Part shown: positions 54,219 to 63,579 of the stretch, piece after piece
How positions within the stretch are numbered: position 1 is the stretch's first letter
Layout of the letters: each line of letters starts with the position of its first letter
Notes under the pieces: model-generated
The model's input: the letters and a program-made list of their open reading frames with translations, nothing else
The model's database searches: none
Told to the model about the DNA's origin: nothing
Program-made: the position numbers and the translations under genes
Assembly: GCA_012955965.1 (NCBI GenBank)
Contig: JABBZI010000015.1
Coordinates: 1 to 64,000 of the forward strand
Direction: 5' to 3'
From: Clostridioides difficile
GTDB taxonomy: Bacteria; Bacillota; Clostridia; Peptostreptococcales; Peptostreptococcaceae
Length of the DNA stretch: 64,000 bases

Positions 54219-57200
54219 ATGAATGATGTTTTTTTATATCCTTTGCAAAATTCAAAAGAGTATAAAGATATAATAAACTGTATAAAAAATACAAAAGGTT
54301 CATTATTAGTTAATGGACTTTTACCAGTACAAAAACCTCATATATCTTATTCTATATTTAATGATTTATCACGACAAATGATTTTTATAACGAGTAGTGA
54401 TTTAGAAGCAAAGAAAGTATATGAAGATTTAAGTTTTTATATTGAAGATAAAGTTGAATATTTAGGATTTCAAGATATTTATTTTTATCACTTAGATGCA
54501 AAGGACAGAAATGAAGAGGCAAAAAAATTAAAAGTATTGTTAAAACTAGCCAATAAGGAAAAAATAATTTTAGTAACTTCTATTGAAGCAGTTTTAAGAA
54601 AATACATACCAAAGCAAGTTTTACTTGATAGTGTATCTCATTATAAAGTGGGAGATAGCTTAGATTTAGAAAAATTAACTGAAAAACTAGTTTCATTAGG
54701 ATATGAGAGAGTTTCAAAAATAGAGGGGTTTGGTCAATTTAGTATAAGGGGTGGAATTATTGATGTATTTTCACTTGAATATACAAATCCAATTCGTATG
54801 GAATTATTTGATGATGAGATAGATTCCATACGAACTTTTGATGTATACTCACAAAAATCAATTGATAAATTACAACAGTTTTCTATTACTCCATCTAGAG
54901 AATTTATTTATCCAGAGAAAACTACAGATGCCTTAGTTAAACTCAAAAAAGAAACAACTAAGACTACTGATGAAGGTACATTTCAAAATATAGACTATAT
55001 ATCAAGCAAGACTTATTTTGAAGGAGTAGAAAATTATATAGATTATATTTACCCAGAAGAAAACAAAAGTATATTTACTTACTTAGCAGATGATGCAATA
55101 GTATTTATAAATGATATAACGAGACTTAAAGAAAGATGCGAAAATTATATAAATGAGTTTAGAGAAAATTATAAACTGAATCTTGAAAGAGGTTTAGCTA
55201 TTAAAAATCAAGGAAAATTACTATATCATTATACAGACTTAGAATATCTAGTAAAAGACAAGTCTGTGGTTTTAAACTCACTATTGCCAAAGTCTATAAA
55301 TAATTTTTCTATAAAATCTATAATCAACTTTGAAAGTAGAGAAGTTCCTACATTTAATGGAAAAGTAGATTTGCTAATCGAAGAATTAAATCGGCTGAAA
55401 TACAATGGATACAAAATAATTTTAGCAACAAATACATTGGAAAGAGCAACTAAATTAAGTAAAGATTTATTGGATAAAGGCTTAGAAACAACTGTTTCTA
55501 AAAACAGAGACCTTGAAATTAAATCCTCTCAAATTATAATTGTACCTGCACATATAAACAGCGGTTTCCAATATAAATCCATAAAGTTTGCTGTTATAAC
55601 AGATAATGAAATGATAGGTGTTTATAAAAGAGCATCTAAAGCGAGCAATAAAAAAGCTAAAAAAGGGAAAAAGATAGAGTCATTTTTAGATTTAAGTGTT
55701 GGTGATTATGTAGTACATGAAAATAGTGGTGTAGGTAGATACACAGGTATTGAACAGATTACAGTCAATGCTATTAAAAAAGATTACATGAAAATAGTTT
55801 ATCAAGGTGGAGATAACCTATATGTGCCAATAGACCAGATGGATAAAGTACAGAAATACATTGGTGCAGAGGTAGAAAAAGTTAAGTTAAATAAGCTTGG
55901 AACCAATGAATGGACAAAGGCAAAAGCAAAAGTTAAAAAAGAAATTGAGGACATGACGAAGGACTTAATTGAACTTTACGCAAAACGTGAAAAAATACAA
56001 GGATATAAGTTCTCGAAAGATACACCTTGGCAAGCAGAGTTTGAGTCATTGTTTCCATATCAAGAAACAGAAGACCAATTAAAGGCAATAGAAGAAACTA
56101 AAAAAGATATGGAATCAAGTAAGGTAATGGACAGACTTGTATGTGGAGATGTTGGTTACGGAAAAACAGAGGTAGCGATTAGAAGTATTTTCAAAGCTTG
56201 TATGGACCAAAAACAAGTTGCTGTATTAGTTCCAACAACCATATTAGCACAACAGCATTATAATACATTTAAAGAAAGATTTGAAAGTTATCCTTTGAGA
56301 GTTGAAGTTTTAAGTAGGTTTAAAACTCCAAAACAACAAAAACAAATTATTGAAGATGCTAAAAAAGGATTAGTAGATATCTTGATTGGAACACATAGAA
56401 TAATATCCAAAGATATAAATTTACCAAACTTAGGTCTAGTAGTTATTGACGAGGAGCAAAGATTTGGGGTAAAACATAAGGAAGCTTTAAAGAAAATTAA
56501 ATCTACAGTAGATGTACTTACACTTTCAGCAACTCCTATACCAAGAACCTTACATATGTCTCTAAGTGGAATAAGAGATATGAGTGTTATAGAAGAACCT
56601 CCACAAGAAAGACATCCTGTAATAACATATGTTACAGAGAGTAAGGAAAGCGTAATTCAAGATGAAATAGAGAGAGAATTAAGTAGAGGTGGACAGGTAT
56701 TTTTCGTATACAATAGAGTTGAGCATATTGAAGAGATGGCAAGTATGATTCAAAAGCTCGTACCAGACGCTAGAGTAGCTGTTGCACATGGAAGAATGAC
56801 TTCTAAATCATTAGAAAATATAATCCTAGGATTTTTAAATAAAGACTATGATGTACTAGTTTGTACTACAATAATTGAAACTGGTATGGACATATCCAAC
56901 GCAAATACAATGATTATATATGATGCAGATAAGATGGGATTAGCTCAACTTTACCAATTGAGAGGTAGGGTTGGAAGAAGCTCAAGACAAGGATATGCAT
57001 ATCTTTTATATGAAAAAGACAAGACTCTAAGTGAGATAGCCGAAAAACGATTAAAAGCTGTCAGGGAGTTTACAGAGTTTGGTTCAGGTTTCAAAATAGC
57101 AATGAGAGACCTTGAAATAAGAGGAGCTGGAAATATCTTAGGTTCTCAGCAACATGGTCATATGGCGGTTATAGGTTATGATTTGTATGTTAAAATGCTT

Positions 57201-57605
57201 AATGACGCAATTAAAAAGGTTAAAGGTGAGCCTATTGTGGAAGAAATTGATGTTGAAATAGACTTAAGTGTAAATGCATACATTCCAGATAATTATATAA
57301 AAGATGAATTGATTAAGATTGAAATGTACAAAAAAATTGCTTCTATTGAAAATAAAGAGGATATGCTAGAGATACAAGAAGAGCTTGAGGACAGATTTTC
57401 TGATATACCTAAACCAGTTCAGACATTACTTACAATAGCTTATATAAAATCATTGTGTAAGGTATTGAAAATAGAAAAAATAAGACAATTAAAAGATGAA
57501 ATATTATTAGTTCCAATAACAAAGTATAGAACTAAACAGAAAATAGGTTATAATATAGTTACAGAATTAGAAGAATTATTAGAAAAAATGTGCAAGGTAA
57601 AATAA
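54219..57605 (+). CDS. mfd: Transcription-repair coupling factor
   Basis: A 1128-residue DNA translocase that removes RNA polymerase stalled at lesions and recruits UvrA. The UvrB-like N-terminal part precedes an RNA polymerase-interacting domain (LSVGDYVVHENSGVGRYTGIE, near residue 490). The RecG-like motor has GDVGYGKTEVAIR (Walker A), DEEQRFGVKHKE and TATPIPRTLHMSLSGIRD-type blocks, and a C-terminal TRCF domain ends the protein. The length is normal for the family. Confidence 0.97.
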   Translation: MNDVFLYPLQNSKEYKDIINCIKNTKGSLLVNGLLPVQKPHISYSIFNDLSRQMIFITSSDLEAKKVYEDLSFYIEDKVEYLGFQDIYFYHLDAKDRNEEAKKLKVLLKLANKEKIILVTSIEAVLRKYIPKQVLLDSVSHYKVGDSLDLEKLTEKLVSLGYERVSKIEGFGQFSIRGGIIDVFSLEYTNPIRMELFDDEIDSIRTFDVYSQKSIDKLQQFSITPSREFIYPEKTTDALVKLKKETTKTTDEGTFQNIDYISSKTYFEGVENYIDYIYPEENKSIFTYLADDAIVFINDITRLKERCENYINEFRENYKLNLERGLAIKNQGKLLYHYTDLEYLVKDKSVVLNSLLPKSINNFSIKSIINFESREVPTFNGKVDLLIEELNRLKYNGYKIILATNTLERATKLSKDLLDKGLETTVSKNRDLEIKSSQIIIVPAHINSGFQYKSIKFAVITDNEMIGVYKRASKASNKKAKKGKKIESFLDLSVGDYVVHENSGVGRYTGIEQITVNAIKKDYMKIVYQGGDNLYVPIDQMDKVQKYIGAEVEKVKLNKLGTNEWTKAKAKVKKEIEDMTKDLIELYAKREKIQGYKFSKDTPWQAEFESLFPYQETEDQLKAIEETKKDMESSKVMDRLVCGDVGYGKTEVAIRSIFKACMDQKQVAVLVPTTILAQQHYNTFKERFESYPLRVEVLSRFKTPKQQKQIIEDAKKGLVDILIGTHRIISKDINLPNLGLVVIDEEQRFGVKHKEALKKIKSTVDVLTLSATPIPRTLHMSLSGIRDMSVIEEPPQERHPVITYVTESKESVIQDEIERELSRGGQVFFVYNRVEHIEEMASMIQKLVPDARVAVAHGRMTSKSLENIILGFLNKDYDVLVCTTIIETGMDISNANTMIIYDADKMGLAQLYQLRGRVGRSSRQGYAYLLYEKDKTLSEIAEKRLKAVREFTEFGSGFKIAMRDLEIRGAGNILGSQQHGHMAVIGYDLYVKMLNDAIKKVKGEPIVEEIDVEIDLSVNAYIPDNYIKDELIKIEMYKKIASIENKEDMLEIQEELEDRFSDIPKPVQTLLTIAYIKSLCKVLKIEKIRQLKDEILLVPITKYRTKQKIGYNIVTELEELLEKMCKVK

Positions 57606-57635
57606 CTTGTAAATTTAAGAAGGGATGTTTTAAAT

Positions 57636-58631
57636 TTGAAAAAGGTAATAACATTGGCAATAGCTATGATTTTGGTAGTATCTATAACTGCCTGTAGTTC
57701 TAGTGAAGGAGAAACTGTGGCGACAGTTGAAGGAACAAAGATATCATCAGATGAATTTAAAAAAACTATAGCTCTTTATAAAGATTCTATGGAACAAACT
57801 TATGGAAAAGATATATGGGATAAAGAAGTTGAAAAAGGTGTAAAATATAAGGACAAGTTTAAGGATTTAATTCTTGACCAACTTATAACAACAGAAGTAA
57901 TATATTCTCAAGCTAAAAAAGATAACTTACTTCCTAAAAAAGAAGATGTTGAGAAAAGTCTTAAAGATTTAAAAGATGCTATGAGTAAAGACGAAAAATA
58001 TAAAGAACAACTTAAAAAGTTAGGAATAGATGATGCATTTTTAAAAGACCAACAAGAGAAAGATTTAGCTATGCAAAATTATCAAAGTAGCTTTACTAAA
58101 AAGACTAAAATATCAGATGAAGAAATGAAAAAATATTATGATTCACATAAAGATGAATTTAAAAAAGATGAAGTAGAAGCTTCTCATATTCTATTGAAAA
58201 CAGTAGATGATAATAACAAACCACTTTCAGATGATAAAAAAGCAGAAGCTAAGAAAAAGGCTGAAGAAGCGCTTAAAGAAGTTAAAGCAGGTGAAGATTT
58301 TGCTAAAGTAGCAAAAAAATATTCACAAGACTCTACAGCAAGCGATGGTGGTAAATTAGGTTTCTTCTCAAGAGGTCAAATGGTTGCTGAGTTTGAAGAA
58401 GCTGCTTTTTCTATGAAAAAGGGTGAAGTATCGAATTTAGTTGAAACTCAATATGGATATCATATAATTAAAGTAACAGACAGAATAAATGAGCAAACTT
58501 CATTTGAAGATGCAAAAGAAACTATAAAAGACCAATTATTAAAAAATAAGTATCAAGAGCAAATAGAAAAATTAACTAAAGAAGCTAAAGTAGAAAAAGA
58601 TGAAAAAGTAATAGATAAAATCACAATCTAA
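57636..58631 (+). CDS. prsA: Foldase lipoprotein PrsA (parvulin PPIase)
   Basis: A 331-residue extracellular lipoprotein that helps fold secreted proteins. A signal peptide ends at the lipobox SITAC (cysteine about residue 20). The SurA-like N-terminal region and a parvulin domain (about residues 180-275) with EASHILLKT, GGKLGFFSRGQMVAEFEEAAF and TQYGYHIIKV are present. The start is TTG. Lys-rich composition fits a wall-membrane location. Confidence 0.94.
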   Translation: MKKVITLAIAMILVVSITACSSSEGETVATVEGTKISSDEFKKTIALYKDSMEQTYGKDIWDKEVEKGVKYKDKFKDLILDQLITTEVIYSQAKKDNLLPKKEDVEKSLKDLKDAMSKDEKYKEQLKKLGIDDAFLKDQQEKDLAMQNYQSSFTKKTKISDEEMKKYYDSHKDEFKKDEVEASHILLKTVDDNNKPLSDDKKAEAKKKAEEALKEVKAGEDFAKVAKKYSQDSTASDGGKLGFFSRGQMVAEFEEAAFSMKKGEVSNLVETQYGYHIIKVTDRINEQTSFEDAKETIKDQLLKNKYQEQIEKLTKEAKVEKDEKVIDKITI

Positions 58632-58656
58632 AAACTAAAAAAAGAGTAATATGCTT

Positions 58657-58693
58657 AAAAAAGCTATATCTAGATAAGATATAGCTTTTTTTG
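58657..58693 (+). terminator. Terminator after prsA
   Basis: A 14-bp stem AAAAAAGCTATATC (58657-58670) with GATATAGCTTTTTT (58678-58691), loop TAGATAA. The T run is built into the 3' arm. Confidence 0.9.
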
Positions 58694-58754
58694 TATATTT
58701 TTCTTAACAATGGTAAAAATAAACTTAAAGTAATTTATGGAGGGATTAAAAAAT

Positions 58755-59294
58755 ATGAAAGCAACAGGCATAGTTAGAAGAATAGATGATCTTGGAAGGG
58801 TAGTTATACCAAAAGAGATAAGAAAGACATTAAGAATTAGAGAAGGAGACCCTTTAGAGATATTCACAGCAAAAGATGGAGAAGTCATACTTAAAAAATA
58901 CTCTCCAATAGGAGAATTAAATGAATTCTCTCAAGAATATGCTGAGACATTAGCTGAAGTATTAGGATATGGTGTATTGATAACAGACTTAGATTCTATA
59001 ATAGCTGTATCTAAACTTCCTAAAAAAGATTATAAAGAAAAAAGTATAAGTGACGAGTTAGAAGCAATAATAAGTGAAAGAACAGTAAAATATTCAAAAG
59101 ATAAAAATATTTTACCTTTATTTAAAGAAGATCAAAAAGAATATACTAGTCAAGTTATAATGCCTATAATTAGTGCATCTGGAGACTGTATAGGTTCAAT
59201 TGTAGTCGTTTCAAAAGATAAAGATACAATTGCAGAAAGTGAAGAAAAATCTTTAAAAATTGCTGCTAACTTTTTAGGAAAACAAGTTCAATAA
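58755..59294 (+). CDS. spoVT: Stage V sporulation protein T, forespore regulator
   Basis: A 179-residue regulator with an N-terminal AbrB-type swapped-hairpin DNA-binding domain (MKATGIVRRIDDLGRVVIPK and EIRKTLRIREGDPLEIF) and a C-terminal GAF-like domain. It modulates sigma-G genes in the forespore; in C. difficile it is needed for proper spore formation. The ATG at 58737 overlaps the GGAGG (58739-58743); the ATG at 58755 is preferred and gives the standard N-terminus. Confidence 0.97.
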   Translation: MKATGIVRRIDDLGRVVIPKEIRKTLRIREGDPLEIFTAKDGEVILKKYSPIGELNEFSQEYAETLAEVLGYGVLITDLDSIIAVSKLPKKDYKEKSISDELEAIISERTVKYSKDKNILPLFKEDQKEYTSQVIMPIISASGDCIGSIVVVSKDKDTIAESEEKSLKIAANFLGKQVQ

Positions 59295-59303
59295 TTTTAT
59301 CAT

Positions 59304-59330
59304 AAAGACCTTTTAAATGAAGGTCTTTTG
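59304..59330 (+). terminator. Terminator after spoVT
   Basis: AAAGACCTT (59304-59312) pairs with AAGGTCTTT (59320-59328) with a seven-base loop; the T run is short, so strength is uncertain. Confidence 0.7.
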
Positions 59331-59348
59331 AAGTTTTTGTGTAAAATA

Positions 59349-59378
59349 TTGAATATAGCATTAAAAATATGGTATATT
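59349..59378 (+). promoter_or_regulatory. Candidate promoter of the flippase-mazG-hup group
   Basis: TTGAAT (59349-59354), an 18-base spacer and TATATT (59373-59378), the latter preceded by TGG as a partial extended -10. It lies 35 bases before the next start codon. Confidence 0.5.
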
Positions 59379-59413
59379 AAAGTTTGTTATATAAACAGTA
59401 TGGAGGTTATGTT

Positions 59414-61027
59414 ATGAACAATAACAAAAATAAAGACTCCTTTTTAAAAGGAGCCCTTATACTTGGACTAGCGGGTGTAATCGTAAAAATAATGGGAGGA
59501 TTTTTTAGAATTCCCCTTGGTAACATGATTGGTTCAGAAGGGATGGGATACTATCAGGCTGCTTATCCTGTGTATACTCTATTTTTAACATTAGCTACTG
59601 CTGGATTCCCAACAGCTGTGGCAAAATTGGTTTCGGAAAAAGTTGCCATTGGAAATTTTAAAGGTGCAAATAAGATATTTAAGGTATCACATACAGTTTT
59701 ATTTATGACCGGAATAATATCATTTTGTATATTATTTTTTGGTGCTGACTACATAGTAACAAACGTAATGAAAAATCCAGGTGCATTATACTCTATGAAA
59801 GCTATTGCTCCAGCATTATTATTTGTTCCTGCAATGTCTGCATATAGAGGTTATTTCCAAGGGAGACAGGATATGACTAAGATTGCTGTGTCTCAAGTTG
59901 CAGAGCAATTTTTTAGAGTTGTATTAGGTCTTACTTTGGCTTATTTACTTATGAAAAGTCTAGGTCAGACTTTTGGGGCAGCTGGTGCCATATCAGGAGC
60001 TACAATAGGTTCAATAGCATCTATGATTTATTTGATGTTTGCTTATATGCTAGGTAGAAAAGAGCGTAGAGCAGAGATAGATGCAAGTCAAAGATTTAAA
60101 GATGAGAGAGTTTCTTATATTTTTAAAAAGCTTTTAACTGTTGCTATTCCTATAACAATAGGAGCATCAGTAATGCCACTTGTAAATATGATAGATAATG
60201 TTATAGTGATAAGAAGACTTATGGAAGCAGGATTTACATACAAAGCAGCAAATTCAATGTTTGGTCAGTTAACAGGTATGGCAATGGCCACAATAAATTT
60301 ACCAGCTGTTATAACAACTGCAATGAGTATGAGCTTAGTTCCAGCAATTTCTAAAGCATATGCATTAGGAAACAAGTCAAAAGCTAGAAAAGATACTAAG
60401 AGTGCAGTTAAGGTAACATTACTTATAGTATTACCTTGTGCGTTTGGTATGGCTTCTTTAGCAATACCAATAATGGGTCTTTTATTTCCACATGAACCAT
60501 CTTCTGTAGGAACCATTTTATTTACTCTTACTCCATGTGTATTATTTTTAGGATTAATACAAACGTTGACTGGTATAATTCAAGGAATGGGAAAACCAAT
60601 AGTACCTGTAATAGCCTTATGTGCTGGTATGTTATGTAAGATTGTAATAAGTTATACCTTAACAGGAATACCAGATGTTAATGTATTAGGTTCTGCCTTT
60701 GGTACAGTTACAGCATACTTCGTGGCAGCTATGATTAACTTGTTATATGTTAAAAAGCACATGAATGTAAACTTCCCTAAAAAAGAATTTATAATAAAGC
60801 CATTTATAACAGTTTTGACAATGTTTATAATGGTTAAGTTAAGTTATGGTGCTTTAGTTGGATTCTTGGGAAATAGCATATCTACAATAATTGCAATATG
60901 TGTTGGTGGAATTGTATATGTAGTAGTTATCCTTGGAATAGGTGGAATTAAAAAAGAAGAGATTTTAACTATGCCAAAAGGTGATAAATTATATAAATTG
61001 TTAAAAAAAGTTAAACTTATAAGATAA
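59414..61027 (+). CDS. SpoVB/YabM-type polysaccharide flippase (MOP family)
   Basis: A 537-residue membrane protein with about 14 helices, of the MATE/MurJ-like family that moves lipid-linked wall or polymer precursors across the membrane. The start LKGALILGLAGVIVKIMGGFFRIPLGNMIG is typical, here across residues 10-39. Bacillus spoVT is followed by yabM in the same order, so this is probably its orthologue; SpoVB, needed for spore cortex, is a close paralogue and the two cannot be told apart here. ATG 59414 lies seven bases after GGAGG (59402-59406). Confidence 0.9.
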   Translation: MNNNKNKDSFLKGALILGLAGVIVKIMGGFFRIPLGNMIGSEGMGYYQAAYPVYTLFLTLATAGFPTAVAKLVSEKVAIGNFKGANKIFKVSHTVLFMTGIISFCILFFGADYIVTNVMKNPGALYSMKAIAPALLFVPAMSAYRGYFQGRQDMTKIAVSQVAEQFFRVVLGLTLAYLLMKSLGQTFGAAGAISGATIGSIASMIYLMFAYMLGRKERRAEIDASQRFKDERVSYIFKKLLTVAIPITIGASVMPLVNMIDNVIVIRRLMEAGFTYKAANSMFGQLTGMAMATINLPAVITTAMSMSLVPAISKAYALGNKSKARKDTKSAVKVTLLIVLPCAFGMASLAIPIMGLLFPHEPSSVGTILFTLTPCVLFLGLIQTLTGIIQGMGKPIVPVIALCAGMLCKIVISYTLTGIPDVNVLGSAFGTVTAYFVAAMINLLYVKKHMNVNFPKKEFIIKPFITVLTMFIMVKLSYGALVGFLGNSISTIIAICVGGIVYVVVILGIGGIKKEEILTMPKGDKLYKLLKKVKLIR

Positions 61028-61040
61028 TATAGGAATATAT

Positions 61041-61087
61041 ATGCAAATAAAGGAAATACTATACAAATAGTAAAGCTCCTTATTTGT
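61041..61087. repeat. Two-part hairpin between the flippase gene and mazG
   Basis: CAAATAAAGGA (61043-61053) pairs with TCCTTATTTG (61076-61085) with one bulged base, and an inner ACTAT/ATAGT stem (61057-61061, 61066-61070) lies inside. No T run follows, so it is not a clear terminator; it could affect mRNA stability. Confidence 0.5.
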
Positions 61088-61133
61088 ATGATAATACAAA
61101 AATAAAGTGAAATTTGCTAATAGGAGTGATGTT

Positions 61134-62582
61134 ATGGGTAAGATAAGTATTGTAGGTCTTGGGCCAGGAGATTATTCTCTTATAAGCCAAGGGGCATTAG
61201 AATCTTTAAGAAATAGCCCTAGAGTTTTTTTTAGAACAGAGAAACATCCAATAATTGATAAACTTAAAGAAACTATACAATACACTTCTTTAGACTATTT
61301 TTATGAAAATGAAGAAAATTTTGAGAATGTTTATTTAAAAATATCTGAGTTTGTCATAGAAGAATCTATAAAGGGTGACTTAATATATGCTGTTCCTGGT
61401 CATCCAAGAGTCGCAGAAAAGACTGTAAGTATAATAGAAAGACTAGCCAATGAAAAACACATAACAGTGGAGATATTGCCTTCTATGAGCTTTGTAGACG
61501 CTATGTTTAACTATTTGGCTATAGACCCATCTGAGGGATTTAAATTGGTAGATGCCTTTGAAATAGAAAATTCATATATAGATTTAGATACTAGTATGAT
61601 AATAACTCAAGTATATGATAAATTTATAGCATCTAATGTAAAGTTAAAGCTTATGGAATATTATGACTATAATCAAGAAGTATGTATAGTAAATGGAGCA
61701 GGTGTCAAAGATTTAGAAAGTAAAAAGTTTATAAAGTTGTGCGAATTGGACAGAAATGAAAACTTTTTTGACTATTTAACTAGCTTATATATACCCAAAA
61801 GTTCTAAAAAGATGTATAATACAGTACATGACTTAGAAATAATAGTTAACACACTTAGAAGTCCAACTGGATGTGAGTGGGATAAAAAACAAACACATCA
61901 ATCATTAAAAAATTCTGTTATAGAGGAAGCATATGAACTTTGTAATGCAATTGATAATAATGATATAGATGAAATGGTAGAAGAACTAGGAGATGTTCTT
62001 TTACAAGTTATATTCCATTGTCAGATAGGAAATGAGGAAGGCTACTTTGATTTAAAAGAAGTAGTAAATGGAATATGTAAAAAATTAATTCATAGACATC
62101 CTCATATATTTAGTGGTGTAAAACTAGATATGTCTAAGTTTGAAAAAACTTGGGAAGAATTAAAAAAAGAAGAAAAGGGCGAAAGTACTATAACAGATGG
62201 CCTTAGAAGAATACCAAAGCATCTACCAGCTCTTATGAAGGCTAGTAAAGTTCAACATAAAGCAGCCCTTGTTGGCTTTGATTGGGACAATGTAGAAGAT
62301 GTATTTAAAAAAATTGAAGAAGAATATCAGGAATTACTTGACGAACACAGGGTCGGGAATATAAAATACATAAAGGAAGAACTAGGCGATTTATTATTTT
62401 CGATAGTAAATCTAGCTAGATTTTTAGACATAGACTCAGGAGAAGCCTTGAACTGTACTACCGATAAATTCATAAATAGATTTGAGTTTGTAGAGAAAAG
62501 TGCAATGAATTTAAATAAAAAATTAGAAGACATGACACTTGAAGAGATGGATGAATTTTGGAATCAGGCTAAAAAACAATAA
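61134..62582 (+). CDS. mazG: MazG nucleotide pyrophosphohydrolase with N-terminal methylase-like domain (YabN)
   Basis: A 482-residue two-domain protein. Residues about 1-215 form a tetrapyrrole methylase-like domain starting GKISIVGLGPGDYSLIS. The rest holds two MazG modules: CEWDKKQTHQSLKNSVIEEAYEL with EELGDVLLQVIFH, and a second with EEEYQELLDEH and EELGDLLFSIVNLARF. The metal-binding EExxE/ExxD patterns are intact in both. MazG hydrolyses abnormal NTPs. The ATG at 61134 is seven bases after TAGGAG (61121-61126); GTG 61107 has no site. Confidence 0.94.
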   Translation: MGKISIVGLGPGDYSLISQGALESLRNSPRVFFRTEKHPIIDKLKETIQYTSLDYFYENEENFENVYLKISEFVIEESIKGDLIYAVPGHPRVAEKTVSIIERLANEKHITVEILPSMSFVDAMFNYLAIDPSEGFKLVDAFEIENSYIDLDTSMIITQVYDKFIASNVKLKLMEYYDYNQEVCIVNGAGVKDLESKKFIKLCELDRNENFFDYLTSLYIPKSSKKMYNTVHDLEIIVNTLRSPTGCEWDKKQTHQSLKNSVIEEAYELCNAIDNNDIDEMVEELGDVLLQVIFHCQIGNEEGYFDLKEVVNGICKKLIHRHPHIFSGVKLDMSKFEKTWEELKKEEKGESTITDGLRRIPKHLPALMKASKVQHKAALVGFDWDNVEDVFKKIEEEYQELLDEHRVGNIKYIKEELGDLLFSIVNLARFLDIDSGEALNCTTDKFINRFEFVEKSAMNLNKKLEDMTLEEMDEFWNQAKKQ

Positions 62583-62670
62583 AATTGTGGAAGGAAATTT
62601 GTCAAAAATCTAGAACTTTTATCACAAAGATAGAAGTCTATATTATAAACATTTTTAGGAGGTAAATATC

Positions 62671-62949
62671 GTGAATAAAGCTGAATTAGTATCAAAGATG
62701 GCAGAAAAAAGTGGATTAACAAAGAAGGAAGCAGAGGCTGCGTTAAACGCATTTATGAGTTCTGTTCAAGATGCACTAGTAAATAACGAAAAAGTTCAAT
62801 TAGTTGGATTTGGAACATTTGAGACAAGAGAAAGAGCTGCTAGACAAGGAAGAAATCCAAGAGATCCAGAGCAAGTTATAGATATACCAGCTTCTAAAGC
62901 ACCAGTTTTCAAAGCTGGAAAAGGATTAAAGGATATAATAAATGGATAA
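62671..62949 (+). CDS. hup: HU DNA-binding protein
   Basis: A 92-residue histone-like protein that bends and compacts DNA. The whole protein matches HU, with NKAELVSKMAEKSGLTKKEAE at the start, VGFGTFETRERAARQGRNP in the DNA-binding arms and the ending KAPVFKAGKGLKDIING. The start is GTG after AGGAGG. In clostridia hup commonly lies between mazG and the S4-domain gene. Confidence 0.97.
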   Translation: MNKAELVSKMAEKSGLTKKEAEAALNAFMSSVQDALVNNEKVQLVGFGTFETRERAARQGRNPRDPEQVIDIPASKAPVFKAGKGLKDIING

Positions 62950-62963
62950 TTAGAAATCTTGTG

Positions 62964-62995
62964 AAAAAGTGTGGATAAATTTACCACACTTTTTC
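62964..62995 (+). terminator. Terminator after hup
   Basis: An 11-bp perfect stem AAAAAGTGTGG (62964-62974) with CCACACTTTTT (62984-62994) and a nine-base loop. It would let hup be made in excess over the genes downstream. Confidence 0.88.
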
Positions 62996-63020
62996 TATAG
63001 AACTAAGGAAGGTGATAATT

Positions 63021-63263
63021 ATGAGATTAGATAAGTTTTTAAAAGTATCTAGGATTATAAAGAGAAGGACTGTTGCTAAGGATGCATGCGATAAAGGGAT
63101 TGTCACTATAAATGGAAAAGTTGCTAAATCTTCTTCAGAAGTGAATATTGGAGACACATTAGAAATACAATTTGGAGAGAAGAAGATGAGGCTTAAGATA
63201 AATGAAGTAAAAGAGCATGTGTTAAAAAATGATGCAAAAGAAATGTACGAAATTTTAGAATAA
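63021..63263 (+). CDS. rqcP: S4-domain RNA-binding protein RqcP (YabO)
   Basis: An 80-residue protein made of one S4 RNA-binding domain: RLDKFLKVSRIIKRRTVAKDACDKGIVTINGKVAK covers the domain core (here residues 2-36). RqcP works with RqcH in ribosome-associated quality control, adding alanine tails to stalled chains. The ATG at 63021 follows AAGGTG by six bases; the GTG at 63012 overlaps that site. Gene order mazG-hup-rqcP-yabP-yabQ is conserved in spore formers. Confidence 0.93.
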   Translation: MRLDKFLKVSRIIKRRTVAKDACDKGIVTINGKVAKSSSEVNIGDTLEIQFGEKKMRLKINEVKEHVLKNDAKEMYEILE

Positions 63264-63324
63264 AATTGATAGTCCTCTAGTATATTAATAGTAGTATTAG
63301 TGAAATATTTACTGGGGGGATATT

Positions 63325-63579
63325 ATGGAACAGAACATAACTTTGAAAGATAGATCAAAGCTGGTTATTTCAGGAGTCGAGCACATATATTCTTTTAATG
63401 ATAAAAGAGTTGAGCTTAAAACTTCTGTTGGCGAGATGGTAATTGAGGGCGAGAACCTAGATATGAGCAAGCTAAGTATAGACGAAAATATAATTAGCAT
63501 AGATGGAACTATAAATTCTATGGTGTATGCAAAGCCTAAAAAGCCACAAGAGAGTTTCTTGAAAAAGGTATTTAGATAA
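63325..63579 (+). CDS. yabP: Sporulation protein YabP
   Basis: An 84-residue protein of the YabP/YqfC family, found only in spore formers. The pattern NITLKDRSKLVISGVEHIYSF and the strand-rich rest with EGENLDMSKLSIDENIISIDG match the family. In Bacillus it is a sigma-E target needed for cortex formation. GGGGGG precedes the ATG. It abuts yabQ directly. Confidence 0.95.
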   Translation: MEQNITLKDRSKLVISGVEHIYSFNDKRVELKTSVGEMVIEGENLDMSKLSIDENIISIDGTINSMVYAKPKKPQESFLKKVFR